Shown here piece by piece: positions 11,473-22,273 of a stretch of 64,000 bases of DNA. Source of the stretch: Septoria linicola (taxonomy: Eukaryota; Ascomycota; Dothideomycetes; Mycosphaerellales; Mycosphaerellaceae); assembly GCA_024114885.1 (NCBI GenBank), contig CP099422.1:310001-374000 (forward strand). The letters run 5' to 3'. Both the position numbers and the translations under genes were made by a program. Below the pieces are notes generated by a model. It made no database searches. It was not told the DNA's origin and worked only from the letters and a program-made list of their open reading frames with translations. How positions within the stretch are numbered: the stretch's first letter is position 1; the number at the start of each line of letters is the position of its first letter.

Positions 11473-12156
11473 GCTGTACGACCACGTCCTGCTGACCAGA
11501 TGGAAAGTCCGAAGACATCTTTCTCAAGGCCAGCAACGATGAGAGCGCCAACATCGCCACCCCACGTCGCTTGTCGCTTGCATGCTGTCTGCATACACCC
11601 ATGCATGCTCGAGCGGGATGCATTGGATCTAGTGCCGTGCAGAGTAGCTCGCGGTCCGGAGTGCCGCATCCTGCTGGTGTACTTCACAGCGGCAGAAGCA
11701 CATCTTCTAAGTGCCTGTCAAGTATCGACCTCTTTGTACAGTGCCGCTATGTCTTACATCTCTATGGCCACACCCGGAACAATCTCCGAAGGGCAGTTCT
11801 CCCATCATTGAAGTCTGGACTGCAGGGTTTGAGGGCACCGCAAATGTTTTTCCCGAAGCGTGTCGACTCCACTCACAAAAGCTTAATTCTGGAACATCAT
11901 CCAATGGGCCACAACAATTATCTTCTCCCTCATCCCTCCACAACCACTCCATCGGTATTTACGAGGTGTACCGAATAGACACGACCACGAGATGGTACCG
12001 GAATGTCTCAGCCAATGACGAACATGTGAAAGACCGCAGCCGATTGAGGCTGCACTGCGCATGATATGTAGAAGAGTTCAGACCTGTGTTGTGCCTGGTT
12101 TTGTGACACTATTATACCACTGGAAAGCTCAAACACGTGTAACAGGCTTTAGAAAC
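11473..12156. promoter_or_regulatory. Divergent promoter region, P450 / LaeA-like methyltransferase
   Basis: These 684 bp separate the two start codons and hold no supported gene; the open frames here are short and overlap on both strands. By position the region must carry the promoters and 5' untranslated sequences of both genes. I cannot assign individual factor sites. Confidence 0.55.
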
Positions 12157-13388
12157 ATGGCAGAAGCTCCACAGCAGCCGGCTCTGGCTGGCCATGGTTT
12201 CCAACATAATGTCGAAGTTGACACAGATGTAAGACGCACGTCTGCACTGCATTGCAACACGACTGATCAAAGAGACAGAGCGCCGACTCTGGCATCGGCT
12301 CAGACATAACATCTATCCAGAGCGGATCACTGTCTTCCTCAATATATGGATACAAGTACGAGAATGGCAGAAGATACCACGCCTACAGAGATGGAGCATA
12401 CTTGATGCCGAACGATGCCGAAGAGCAAGACCGCCTGGACCGACACCACCACATCTTTCGGCTGGCACTGAATGGAGCGCTACATAGAGCACCTCTACGG
12501 CCGGACATCAAGCGAGTGCTAGATATAGGAACTGGAACTGGGATTTGGGCAATAGATTTTGCAGACGAATGGCCAGATGCTGATGTCTTTGGCGTGGATT
12601 TGTCGCCTATACAGCCTGGTAAGTATCCTATACCATACTCACCAGTACACTCTCACCATTCAACTTCTACCAATACCCAAGCCTAAAGCCGCACAAATAC
12701 TGACACTCATCTCCTCCAAGACTGGCTCCCCGCCAACTGCAAATTCTACATCGACGACATCGAATCACCCTGGACCTGGCTCCCCTCGGAAGCCTTCGAC
12801 TACATCCACGGCCGCGGCATGGGCGGCTCCGTCGCGTCCTGGCCCCAACTCTACTCCCGCATCTACGAAAACCTCAAACCTGGCGGCTGGGTCGAAATGC
12901 AAGAATACGAAGCGTGGATTTCTTCAGATGATGATCCGGAATTGATCAAAGCGCCGAATACGAAACAGTGGCAGGAGTTGATTGATGAGGCGAGTCAGAG
13001 GTTTGGGAAGAGGATGAATGTGGCCGGGAGGCAGAGGGAGTGGATTGAGGAGGCGGGGTTTGAGGAGGTGAGGGGGGATGTTGTCAAGGTTCGTCTTTCT
13101 CATTCTCCTCTCTACCTCTGTCATCAGTGATCGGTGAGCTGACATTGTGAGCAGATCCCAATCGGCCGCTGGGCAAAGAACCCCAAACTCAAAGAAGTTG
13201 GTCGATATCAACGCGAACATATGATATCTTGTGTGGAAGCGTTTACTTTGGCGCCTTTGACGAGAGTGCTTGGGTGGAGTGTGGAGGAGGCACAGGTGCT
13301 GATGGCTGGAGTGAGGAATGAATTCAAGGATCCGAAGTTGCATCTTTTGACGATATTTCATTTTGTGTATGGGCGGAAACCGCTGTGA
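12157..13388 (+). CDS. LaeA-like SAM-dependent methyltransferase
   Basis: Four exons encode 337 aa. Introns lie at 12229-12278 (GTAAGA...CAG, branch CTGAT), 12619-12720 (GTAAGT...AAG) and 13089-13154. The N-terminal region has the usual fungal pattern SSSIYGYKYENGRRYH followed by YLMPNDAEEQDRLD. The Rossmann-type SAM-binding motif VLDIGTGTGIWAIDFA is at about residue 105. Motif II VFGVDLSPIQP and the later KPGGWVEMQEYE (post-I strand) follow. The C-terminal IPIGRWAKNPKLKEVG then GRYQREHM and LGWS segments are typical of the family. It matches the large LaeA/UMTA-like methyltransferase family seen in fungal secondary-metabolite contexts. I cannot say whether it is the global regulator LaeA itself or, as is more common, a pathway or orphan member. 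The start at 12157 lies in the frame that splices correctly. Confidence 0.88.
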
Positions 13389-13968
13389 TGATGGTATCCT
13401 TGCGATGCGATGGTTGATAAAGAAGACTGCGCAAGCAGGAATGATGAGCTGTGTACAGATGTATCTATAAATCAGAATGTTATGATGGAGGTCTGGTCGG
13501 CGCGATACTGATCAAGGAGAAGACTTGCTGACGTCCAGAAACGCACAGCTTCTGGTCGTTCTCGTTGTTACTGTCGAACGTGCTCCTACGTCAGTCAGCT
13601 GCACTCATTTCAGGTCGGCGCTACGAAGGACTGGCAGTAAGCGTGTTTGAAGCACGTGTCAGCTGAGGATATTTCTGGGTCGATGGTGTACTCCACGCTC
13701 CCGCACGTGGCGACAATGCAAATGGAGTATCACATTTAATCTCGAGAGACGCGGCGCGTGCGGGAGAGGGCTGTTTTCACACATGACCTGAGATCAGCAG
13801 CCATCTCTCTCTCGATGCGAATGTCTTCTGATTGTGATTGATCGTCATAATCTCATTCGCATATTATGCGCTCTATGGTATCTCTGGTCCAACTCCTGCA
13901 ATGCACAATCCTCGTACTAGCACGCGAAACAGCGTGTATGCTCCATTTTGCCCTCAGTCATGAGTTTC
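13389..13968. other. Convergent intergenic region, no gene seen
   Basis: This 580-bp stretch lies between the 3' ends of the methyltransferase (+) and FES1 (-). It should contain both 3' untranslated regions. No protein-like open frame, tRNA or repeat was found. Confidence 0.5.
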
Positions 13969-14625
13969 CTACGCCCTCGCGGCAGACAAATCCCTCAGCT
14001 TCTGAATGATCTCATCACACGACTCCATATCTGCCGCATCTTGTCCTCCCTTCGAGCTCTTCCATACGCTCTCCGGCAACGCCTTCTCCAACTCATCCAT
14101 GCCGGGCTGGAAATTTCTGACGTAGCTGCTCAGGGCGCCGATGGCCTTTTTCCTCACGCCTTGATCTGTGTCTTCTGTAGCTAGCTTCGCCAATTTTGGT
14201 ACCACATCTAGGCTGTTTGCGTGCTCTTGTGACTTGACGTTGTTTTGCACGGCCGTGTTGATGCATAGCGCGGCATTCTTCCTCATTTCCGGCTCTTCGT
14301 GGTCGAGTTGTCGAATAAGAGGAGCCCATAGCTGTAGCGGAACCATGTTGTTTGCGTTGTCGATTTGCTCAATCAATTGCTCAAAGTTGTCCCATGCTAT
14401 TAATTTGTTCTCGAGGTCGACTTTGTCCATTGGCGCGACGATTGCGTGCATGGCATCCTTCATGCGGTCTGCGTCTGATGGCCCGCCCATGAGCTGTGCG
14501 AGCATGTCTGGGTTGAGGCCTTTAGTAGGATCGCGTCGTTCTCCTGCAGGCGCGTCGCCATTTGCGTTGGCGCTATTCGCGATGCCCCATTGCAGCAGCT
14601 GGTTGAGTGCTGCTTGGTCTGACAT
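13969..14625 (-). CDS. FES1: Hsp70 nucleotide exchange factor Fes1
   Basis: A single-exon, 218-aa protein with the ATG at 14625. It begins MSDQAALNQLLQWGIANS, the conserved Fes1 N-terminus, and continues through MLAQLMGGPSDADRMKDAM, VDLENKLIAWDNFEQLIEQID and NNMVPLQLWAPLIRQLDHEE. The armadillo-like repeats include KNAALCINTAVQNNVKSQE and VRKKAIGALSSYVRNFQPG. Fes1/HspBP1 proteins bind the Hsp70 ATPase domain in the cytosol, speed ADP release, and direct misfolded proteins to degradation. The length is typical for fungal Fes1 (about 210-220 aa). It is divergent from actin with about 1 kb between them. I saw no clear heat-shock element (alternating nGAAn units) in the upstream sequence. Confidence 0.95.
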   Translation of the reverse strand: MSDQAALNQLLQWGIANSANANGDAPAGERRDPTKGLNPDMLAQLMGGPSDADRMKDAMHAIVAPMDKVDLENKLIAWDNFEQLIEQIDNANNMVPLQLWAPLIRQLDHEEPEMRKNAALCINTAVQNNVKSQEHANSLDVVPKLAKLATEDTDQGVRKKAIGALSSYVRNFQPGMDELEKALPESVWKSSKGGQDAADMESCDEIIQKLRDLSAARA

Positions 14626-15654
14626 GATGGTGTTGCTGGTAGTATGCGACGATCGATGGTGTTCTTTGAAGTGCGCTGGGTCAGTGTGCTCGTCGATATG
14701 CTTGATTGATGAGTCGTTGTCTGAGAAACAAATAATTCACTTCACTTGATCAAGGGTCGTTCCTGCCTGGACAGAATTTCTAGACTGCACTAGCCACTTC
14801 TGGCAGTTTCGCTCACCTTCTTCCTGCCCAAAAGCTGTCTGCGAGTGCACGAGAGCATCACGATACTATGGGAAGGTCGTCTGACACAGTAGCCATGATT
14901 ATCGTGCCGCCCTCAAGCATGGCAGATTGGGATGGAGGATGTTGTCGTGGCGGGACGGGGTCGAGAACGCTGCTGAGCGCCAGGACTTGCGCCCCACTAG
15001 ACCCCGCTAATGCGGCTCGAGCTCCCTAGAAACAGTAGGGAGTGATGCTGCGTGCAGGCGGTGGCGGGAAGCACAGCTGCTGCAGCTGGGTGCGAAATTC
15101 TGCGTGCGACGGAGGATTGCTGTGCTGGAAGAGGCGGGACAGGATCATTCCAATGGTACTGCCTGGTAATGAAGGAGGCGTACGTGGAACGGCGAGGCTC
15201 TGGCATTCGACGGCCTTGGCAGTAACGCAGCAGTACACGCGTACGTGAGGCAACAGGTTGCAACGGTAGTGAGGAGGACGGCACATGGAAATTGCGCCGG
15301 GCAGGCAGCGATATAGCAGAGTCTCGTACAACAAGCATCTTGCCGTGACTTCCAATGCAGTCAAGTGTTTGCGATCTCGCCGGCGATTCGAGCAGCTGTT
15401 GTCCGAAAATCAGTGGCCAGTGCTGTGCGCTAAGTTAAGTGTGGCTGTTGGTCAACACCTTCCTCCCAAGACTTTCTCACCGCAAACCAGCGCTTCAGCT
15501 ACACACTCCGACAACCTCTCCACAACCCAGACATAACACTTCTCCATCCTTGCCACCCACCACCCACTGCTCATCTCACGCATATTCGCCGTGAGATCCA
15601 TTTGAGCACTCTCGCTCCCACTTTCATCTAAATCACATCAGAAACACCGTCGCC
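14626..15654. promoter_or_regulatory. Divergent FES1 / actin intergenic region with pyrimidine-rich actin leader
   Basis: This 1,029-bp stretch has no supported gene. The last 200 bp on the plus strand, about 15,460-15,645, are C/T-rich and end in ACACCGTCGCC directly before the actin ATG. Pyrimidine-rich leaders of this kind are common at highly expressed fungal genes. An ACGCGT hexamer occurs near 15,236. Transcription start sites cannot be fixed from sequence. Confidence 0.5.
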
Positions 15655-17186
15655 ATGGAGGGTAAGCTCGAGGAATTTCTATTGCTGCCTTGCATGCCCT
15701 CAATCCGCCCCTGCTCCACGCGGCGAGCAAACATTGCGCTGACTTAATTTGCTTCTCACAGAAGAGGTCGCCGCCCTGGTCATTGACAATGGGTAAGAAT
15801 GCGCTTTTCCACCGCACGCCGCCCGCCGAACACGTTGCAGCTTCGCTTCCGACGTCATCAGCGCCCATCCGAGCACGACGAGGCGGCGGGTGGAAGATGC
15901 AAGCAAAACGGACAGAAACTGACAGAGATGCAGCTCTGGTATGTGCAAGGCCGGTTTTGCCGGTGACGATGCGCCACGAGCTGTCTTCCGTAAGTCGATG
16001 CCACTATCTGAGAACAGGATCAGGCAGGAGGAAGAGCTGACATTGACCCAGCATCCATTGTTGGACGACCGCGCCACCATGGGTATGCGATCCGCCTCCC
16101 TCGAGTCTGCAATTGCCATCTAACAAAGAGCACAGTATCATGATCGGTATGGGTCAAAAGGACTCGTACGTTGGAGATGAGGCACAGAGCAAGCGTGGTA
16201 TCCTCACTCTGAGGTACCCAATTGAGCACGGTGTTGTCACCAACTGGGACGACATGGAGAAGATCTGGCACCACACTTTCTACAACGAGCTGCGTGTCGC
16301 ACCAGAAGAGCACCCAGTCCTGCTCACCGAGGCCCCAATCAACCCAAAGAGCAACCGAGAGAAGATGACACAGATTGTCTTCGAGACCTTCAACGCACCA
16401 GCCTTCTACGTCTCCATCCAGGCTGTGCTCTCTCTGTACGCCTCTGGTCGTACCACCGGTATCGTGCTCGACTCTGGTGACGGAGTCACTCACGTTGTCC
16501 CAATTTACGAGGGTTTCGCCCTTCCACACGCCATCTCCCGTGTCGACATGGCTGGTCGTGACTTGACCGACTACCTCATGAAGATCCTCGCCGAGCGTGG
16601 ATACGTCTTCTCGACCACCGCCGAGCGTGAAATCGTCCGTGACATCAAGGAGAAGCTCTGCTACGTCGCACTCGACTTCGAGCAGGAGATCCAGACCGCC
16701 AGCCAAAGCTCTTCTCTCGAGAAGTCGTACGAGCTTCCTGATGGACAGGTCATCACCATTGGCAACGAGCGTTTCCGTGCACCAGAGGCTCTCTTCCAGC
16801 CATCCGTCCTTGGTCTCGAATCTGGCGGTATCCACGTCACCACCTTCAACTCCATCATGAAGTGTGATGTCGATGTCCGTAAGGATCTCTACGGAAACAT
16901 TGTCATGGTAAGTCTACATCTTCAGCCATCTCTAACTTGAGCTAACAATTGCTAGTCTGGTGGTACCACCATGTACCCAGGTATCTCCGACCGTATGCAA
17001 AAGGAAATCACTGCACTCGCACCATCCAGCATGAAGGTCAAGATCATCGCACCACCGGAGCGCAAGTACTCTGTGTGGATCGGTGGTTCTATCCTGGCAT
17101 CGCTCTCGACCTTCCAGCAGATGTGGATCTCAAAGCAGGAGTACGACGAGTCTGGACCATCCATTGTCCACCGCAAGTGCTTCTAA
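15655..17186 (+). CDS. ACT1: Actin
   Basis: Six exons encode exactly 375 aa, the canonical actin length. Exons: 15655-15661, 15762-15792, 15934-15989, 16052-16082, 16136-16907 and 16956-17186. The 7-nt first exon (ATG GAG G) continues as [19 protein letters not shown]. Recognisable segments include [40 protein letters not shown], the nucleotide-binding [16 protein letters not shown] and the C-terminus SIVHRKCF. Actin polymerises into the microfilaments used in polar growth, endocytosis and cytokinesis. The introns are clustered at the 5' end, as in many filamentous-fungal actin genes, and all have GT-AG ends. Near-perfect conservation makes this the most secure call in the window. A long minus-strand open frame opposite exon 5 is a shadow. 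Confidence 0.99.
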
Positions 17187-17906
17187 GCGCAACGTTGCAT
17201 GGAATTGTGGGGTTCATTGCGCGCATGGTACTGGCAGGGCTTTACCGGGCGATGGACGGATGTGGCAGCAGGCATCTGGTCTCGTCTCGATGACGTGCCA
17301 GTTGCTACGATATAGCATGGGCAAAGCGAAGCGTTCGGCGGAGCGAATGTTGCAGGAATGTGGTAGTACAGCTATCCGACTCTAGGCGGGCGTCAATGTT
17401 GCTCGACTAGGTTCCGCATTTGCTACTAGACTACTGCTTTGTTATGCTTGATGTACGGCCTCTGATGGCGAGATGACAAAAAGAAATTGTACTCTTTCCT
17501 TTTACTCTAGACCTGTGGTGTGCTGCTAAGTCGGGGTCTATTTCAAGTGTCTGTGCGTGTTGACAAGCTCACCTTGTTCTCAAAGCTTCGTTCACCACAC
17601 TTCCACATCGAGCTTGTGTATCGCATCTTGGCATTCAACACCATGATGAATGGCGTTGCGTTTGGTACTACCATGCAGCATTACAAGCACCCGCTTGACC
17701 TGCATGGTGGGTCGCGAGCTGCAAAGCTGTAGAGGTGACGTAAAGTTTAGCCATGTGGAAGGCGAAATAGGTACCGTATTCTTCTATTGCCACTTCTCTG
17801 AACAAGAATTTCATCTCTCACCGTGGCTTCGAAAGCGATCAAACGAGTGCATCTTCTCAAGTATCTCACCTCACTTAACGCAGGACAGCAGCGCTCATTT
17901 GCCACC
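17187..17906. other. Actin 3' region and promoter of FAD oxidoreductase
   Basis: This 720-bp stretch runs from the actin stop to the chosen start of the next gene. The reading frame of the next gene stays open upstream to about 17,823 without an ATG. The sequence there includes a possible acceptor, ACTTAACGCAG, at about 17,874-17,884, so a 5' untranslated or N-terminal exon may be hidden here. Nothing else is recognised. Confidence 0.45.
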
Positions 17907-19193
17907 ATGGCACCCGCGAACGAGCATAAGAATATTGTGATTTTAGGCGGAGGTATCATAGGTTGCACGAGCGCATACTATCTCACGCGGCATCCTTCGT
18001 ATGATCCGAGCAAGCATAAGATTACTCTTCTGGAGGCCAGCAAAATTGCGGGCGGCGCATCTGGAAAAGCTGGAGGGCTTTTGGCACTTTGGGCATATCC
18101 GAGCAGTATTGTGCCGCTGAGCTACAAGCTGCACAAGGAACTTGCAGAGGAGCATGGAGGGGCAAAGAGGTGGGGCTATAGAGCTGTACACTGTGGTCAG
18201 GTCGATTGTGTGGGGCGACAGCTGCCTGAGCAGAGAGGCAACGACGAAAGTAACGCGAATGGCACGAACTCGAATGGACAGCCTGGCGCAGGAGGCAAAG
18301 CGGACAATGTCAGTCTGCAAAAGAATCCGCCGAAGAAGGACAGTGCGAAGCGAGGTGCTATGGGAATACCTGAAGATCTGGAGTGGGTCGCGCAGGATGC
18401 CTTGAGGGCGTACGATGAGATGGGAGACCCGAGCACGACCGCGCAAGTCCACCCCAGACAATTCACAGAAAGCATGATCGAGCTGGCGAAGGAGAAGGGT
18501 GTAGAAGTCAAGACACAGTCGCCTGTCAAGAGCATAAATTACAAGGACAACGAGGACCAAGTCGAGAGCGTGACCTACACGAACAAAAGCACTGGACAAG
18601 AAGAGACGATACCAGCAACAGATATCGTGCTCGCAGCCGGACCATGGACACGAAGCGTATATCCTTCAGCACCCATCGGCGCACTACGAGCCCACTCCGT
18701 CACTATCAAGGCTGATGTTTCGCCTTACGCACTCTTTACCCAGATCAGACTCCCATCGAAATTCCCCAGCACAAAATCCAAGGGCCCTCATAGCGGCACA
18801 ATAGTCAGCCCTGAGATCTACGCCCGCCCCAACAACGAAGTCTACGCATGTGGTGAAGGCGACCACGAGGTCCCTCTCCCTTCTTCATCCGACGATGTCG
18901 AAGTCGACCAGTCTCGCTGTCAAGACATCGTAGACTTTGTATCGAGTATCTCAGACGAGTTAAGAAACGGGGAGATCACGGCGCGGCAGGCTTGCTATCT
19001 GCCTAGTGTCAATGGGTCTAATAGTCCTTTGGTTGGACCTACGGGTGTGAAAGGCTTGTGGATGGCGGCGGGGCATACGTGTTGGGGAATTCAGAATGGG
19101 CCTGGAACGGGGAAGTTGGTGAGCGAGTTTGTGTTTGATGGGAAGGCACAGAGTGCGAAGGTGCAGGGGCTGGATCCGAGGAACTATCTGTGA
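17907..19193 (+). CDS. FAD-dependent oxidoreductase, DAO/Tda3-like
   Basis: A 428-aa protein from the ATG at 17907, which has a good context (CACCATGG). The N-terminal dinucleotide-binding fold is VILGGGIIGCTSAYYL, followed by KITLLEASKIAGGASGKAGG, the substrate-side loop of D-amino-acid-oxidase-like (DAO) flavoproteins. The later segments IVLAAGPWTRSVYP and GVKGLWMAAGHTCWGIQNGPG are the typical second FAD contacts. The overall pattern resembles the yeast Tda3/fungal FAD oxidoreductase group, linked in yeast to endosomal sorting. The substrate is unknown. A low-complexity insert of about 45 residues (SNANGTNSNGQPGAGGKADN region) lies between the FAD motif and the substrate domain. The frame is open 28 codons further upstream without ATG, and that stretch is basic and hydrophobic like a mitochondrial presequence, so an extra 5' exon is possible. 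Confidence 0.82.
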   Translation: MAPANEHKNIVILGGGIIGCTSAYYLTRHPSYDPSKHKITLLEASKIAGGASGKAGGLLALWAYPSSIVPLSYKLHKELAEEHGGAKRWGYRAVHCGQVDCVGRQLPEQRGNDESNANGTNSNGQPGAGGKADNVSLQKNPPKKDSAKRGAMGIPEDLEWVAQDALRAYDEMGDPSTTAQVHPRQFTESMIELAKEKGVEVKTQSPVKSINYKDNEDQVESVTYTNKSTGQEETIPATDIVLAAGPWTRSVYPSAPIGALRAHSVTIKADVSPYALFTQIRLPSKFPSTKSKGPHSGTIVSPEIYARPNNEVYACGEGDHEVPLPSSSDDVEVDQSRCQDIVDFVSSISDELRNGEITARQACYLPSVNGSNSPLVGPTGVKGLWMAAGHTCWGIQNGPGTGKLVSEFVFDGKAQSAKVQGLDPRNYL

Positions 19194-19766
19194 GCGGATT
19201 CTCGCTGCCTGTTGATGTGTAGATGGTCTCGCCATAGCAGAAGCATGGAAGCAGAAAGCTCATCACCAGATGCAGTCACACAGCGTCGACACTTAGACAC
19301 TGGCGAAAGTTGATGCCTGGTGGCCTGATCGCGCGCACCTCGATCATGCTTGCCCGTTCGGCTTTCTACCATTAGTCTCATTGTCTTCTGCTTGTACCCA
19401 CGACCATACTATTGACGACCCTTTACTGGCCCAGAACCTCAGTGAGCAATATGGCAGGCGTTCTGTCGATTCACACGCAATGCAGGACGACGCCGATCCG
19501 CCTCGCGTTCCCGGACTGGAATTGCTAGCAATCTGCCAGTTCGCAAGCAAAATGGCAGTGCTCCCTGCCCGTGTCCTGAGACAACTTAGCCATGGTCTCA
19601 GGCGGACATTAGAACGGTGACAATGGCAGGCCTAGATGAGCGCTGTCTCAGCTCGCCTGGAACAGCCTCCACGCTAAAGAAAATGGCCGAACTTGCCATA
19701 AGATGGAGCCTTCAGCTTTCACGCTATACATAGTGCTCGTCCTTGAAGCAGCAAGATCACATCCAC
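19194..19766. other. Intergenic region upstream of HET pseudogene
   Basis: No supported gene in 573 bp. Short open frames on both strands overlap one another and show no domain. Confidence 0.5.
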
Positions 19767-22136
19767 ATGGCAGGCGTGGACTACTTCCACGCAGGAGCAT
19801 TTGAGCACGAACCTCTGGACGATCGACCTACAAGTTTCCGATTACTACGACTTTTACCTGCAAGAAGTCAGCACATCGGATGCGAACTTGTCCGTTGCGA
19901 TTTGTCCACGTGCGAGCCTTACGAAGCTCTGTCGTATGCGTGGGGTAAGTACTGAGCTAGATGAAGTGGTGGTTGTTAATGGCCAAGCTCTTTGGATCAC
20001 AAGTAGCCTACATATGGCACTGCGTCACCTGGCACTGCCCAATAAAACGCGCTTACTCTGGGTGGACGCGGTATGCATCAATCAGAGCGATGACACCGAA
20101 AAGTCCAAGCAAGTACAGCGCATGAGAGCCATCTATAGCCAAGCTGCCTCTGTCATTATATGGCTTGGCAAGGCGAGCCAGGATATTCAGATTCTGTTCG
20201 AAGGACTACAGCGTCTCCAAGATCTGCTCAGCAAAGAGGTGCACACCATCGAACGTGCGAAAGTGCTATGGCCCACCGCTTTCAAGTCGCAAAATGCGAG
20301 AGCAAAGGCTGAAAATGGTCTGCAGATTTTACTGCACAGGCCCTGGTTTCAGAGAGTCTGGATACTGCAAGAAGTGGCCCTGGCCCGTCATGCATCATTG
20401 CATGCTGGCTGGACTACCATTCCCGCCGACGTTTTCGCGCTCGCGGCACAATTGACTGAAGCCGCTGACCTCTGGCCTCGGCCATATTGGTTACCCGTCA
20501 TCACAATCATGCCCGGGATCGGCAGAGAAACATCTTGGTGGGCTTTCGAACCTGATCTGCACACTCTGCTCGACGTCTTTCATCAAAGTCGTGCTACTGA
20601 CTGTCGGGACATGGTCTACGCACTGCTTAGGCTCTCCTGGGATGACTTGGATCGTGAGGCCATCGTTCCTGATTACGCTAGGCCAATGCATGAGGTCTTT
20701 CAAGAAGTCCTGCAATACTTCTTGCGATCTGAAGAATTGGATAGTAGACAGGTGCTAGATCTTACTGCAAAACTACCCAATATTGCCACGGTCCTGGTCG
20801 TTGTAGAAGAATACAACATCGTGGAGTCCAGAGACGGAGCGGAATACACCATAGCGCATAAGAAAGCGTTCTGGCGCCATCAGAGTCGAGACTCCCTCGA
20901 TGAGGGCGACGGCCAGTCTGCTCGAAAAGAGAGCGACTTGCTGATATTGCCTATAATTCCCGTGGAAAATGCACATATACGTGTCGAGGCGGTGGACCGC
21001 AGCTCGGGACAATCGCGAGGAGCTTCGCTGTATTCTGAAGTGACCTCGCTACTCACGCTCTCCCGACAGAAGGACTCCGGACCACTGTGCCATTCTTGTC
21101 AGCAAGTAACGGGCCCCTTCAATGACGGTAAACCTGGCGCGTTGAGATGGGGAAGGTCAGAAAACTTTGTGATGCTGCTTCACCTGGAGAAGACTGAAGT
21201 CCATGATATATTCACATACGCTGCGGTCAGAGGCCTTTCTGCCATCGTGAGATTATTGATAGGACTGAATCTGGTAAAGCGGCAATCGATGTCGGATTCG
21301 GTGCACGATACCGCCTTCATCGCAGCCGTACGTTCTGGAAATCTGGACTTAGCGAGGTTTCTCCTTGACTCGGGGTTCGGGCCAAACGTCTCCACACGTC
21401 TACCGACGATCCGCTTGAATTGGCCACAGTCATGGAAGCTGTCCCACTAATGAGTCTCCTCATTGAGCGTGGTGCAAATATCGATGTCACAAGCCGTGAT
21501 TCTCACTACTACAGTCCTCTTTACATTGCTCTCGATAACGATAAACGTAAAGCATTGCGCTTGTTGATCGAGTCCGGCGCCAACTTCTCCCAGGACTCGC
21601 AGGCAGTAGAGCTCGCATGTCAAAGCCAAAAGGGCTGGGCTCTCCGAAGACTCCTTCGAAATGGACTTGATCCTAACGTTGTTTTGCAGCATGTTGCTTC
21701 CAATCCTCTGAACTGCCACGAGCTGCTGAAAGTAGCATTGAGCCACCACGCAGATCCGAATTATTGCGTCAAAGACTTCTCGAGCAGCTCACATCCAGCA
21801 AGCAAAGGCATATCCGTCCTACAGCTCCTTGCGCAGCAATTGGAGTATCCCAATTCTTCGGCTCCTATGATTCTTCTGCTGAAACACAACGCCGACATCA
21901 ACTTCGTCTCAGAACATGACACCATCAAGACTGCTCTAGAGGCTGCATTACATGCAAGGAAATTTGACAAAACGCAATTTTCCTTGGAAAACGAGGCTCG
22001 GATTGACCAGAGAGCAAATGACTTAGTGACCACAATGACGACCACGCCTCTGGTCAGACCTTCGCGAGAAGACTTTGAGACACTACTACGTCAATACTCA
22101 TCCGGCCTGGAAGTGCTGACATCTGCTGACGAGTGA
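19767..22136 (+). pseudogene. HET-domain / ankyrin-repeat protein, frame-disrupted
   Basis: HET proteins take part in heterokaryon incompatibility, triggering cell death when unlike hyphae fuse. The start at 19767 reads MAGVDYFHAGAFEHEPLD and reaches the HET motif PYEALSYAWG, then hits a stop at 19953. The domain resumes one frame over, with ELDEVVVVNGQALW, RLLWVDAVCINQSD and YSQAASVIIWLGKA (all HET motifs), and runs to about 21,400. The ankyrin-like repeats then return to the original frame (DDPLELATVMEAV, LLIERGANIDV, LLIESGANFSQDSQ) and end at 22136. The first shift is at the G4 run 19942-19945. The second lies within about 21,385-21,410. No normal-length GT-AG intron joins the frames at either point; the only fitting GT-AG at the first is 16 nt. 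Joined, it would be a protein of about 790 aa. It is either a decaying gene or contains two sequencing errors. Confidence 0.8.
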
Positions 22137-22273
22137 TTCTGAGTCTTGTGTCAGGTCGAAGCTTCTCACAATCGCAGATTACGGTTGATCACGCAAGACA
22201 AGTCCCGACAATGGTGACACGACAATGGTAACAACTGCGGTACCATAATGCTCTGTCCTGCCTTACGAGGACC

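Noticed and set aside
14626..14800. Heat-shock element upstream of FES1 (GAATTTC near 14,772)
   Set aside because: The spacing between GAA and TTC is one base rather than two and no third unit follows, so it is not a convincing element.
16020..16835. 271-aa minus-strand open frame
   Set aside because: Lies antisense to the conserved actin exon 5; its composition reflects codon bias of actin, and it has no domain of its own.
17943..18599. 218-aa minus-strand frame
   Set aside because: Antisense to the FAD oxidoreductase, which carries clear dinucleotide-binding motifs.
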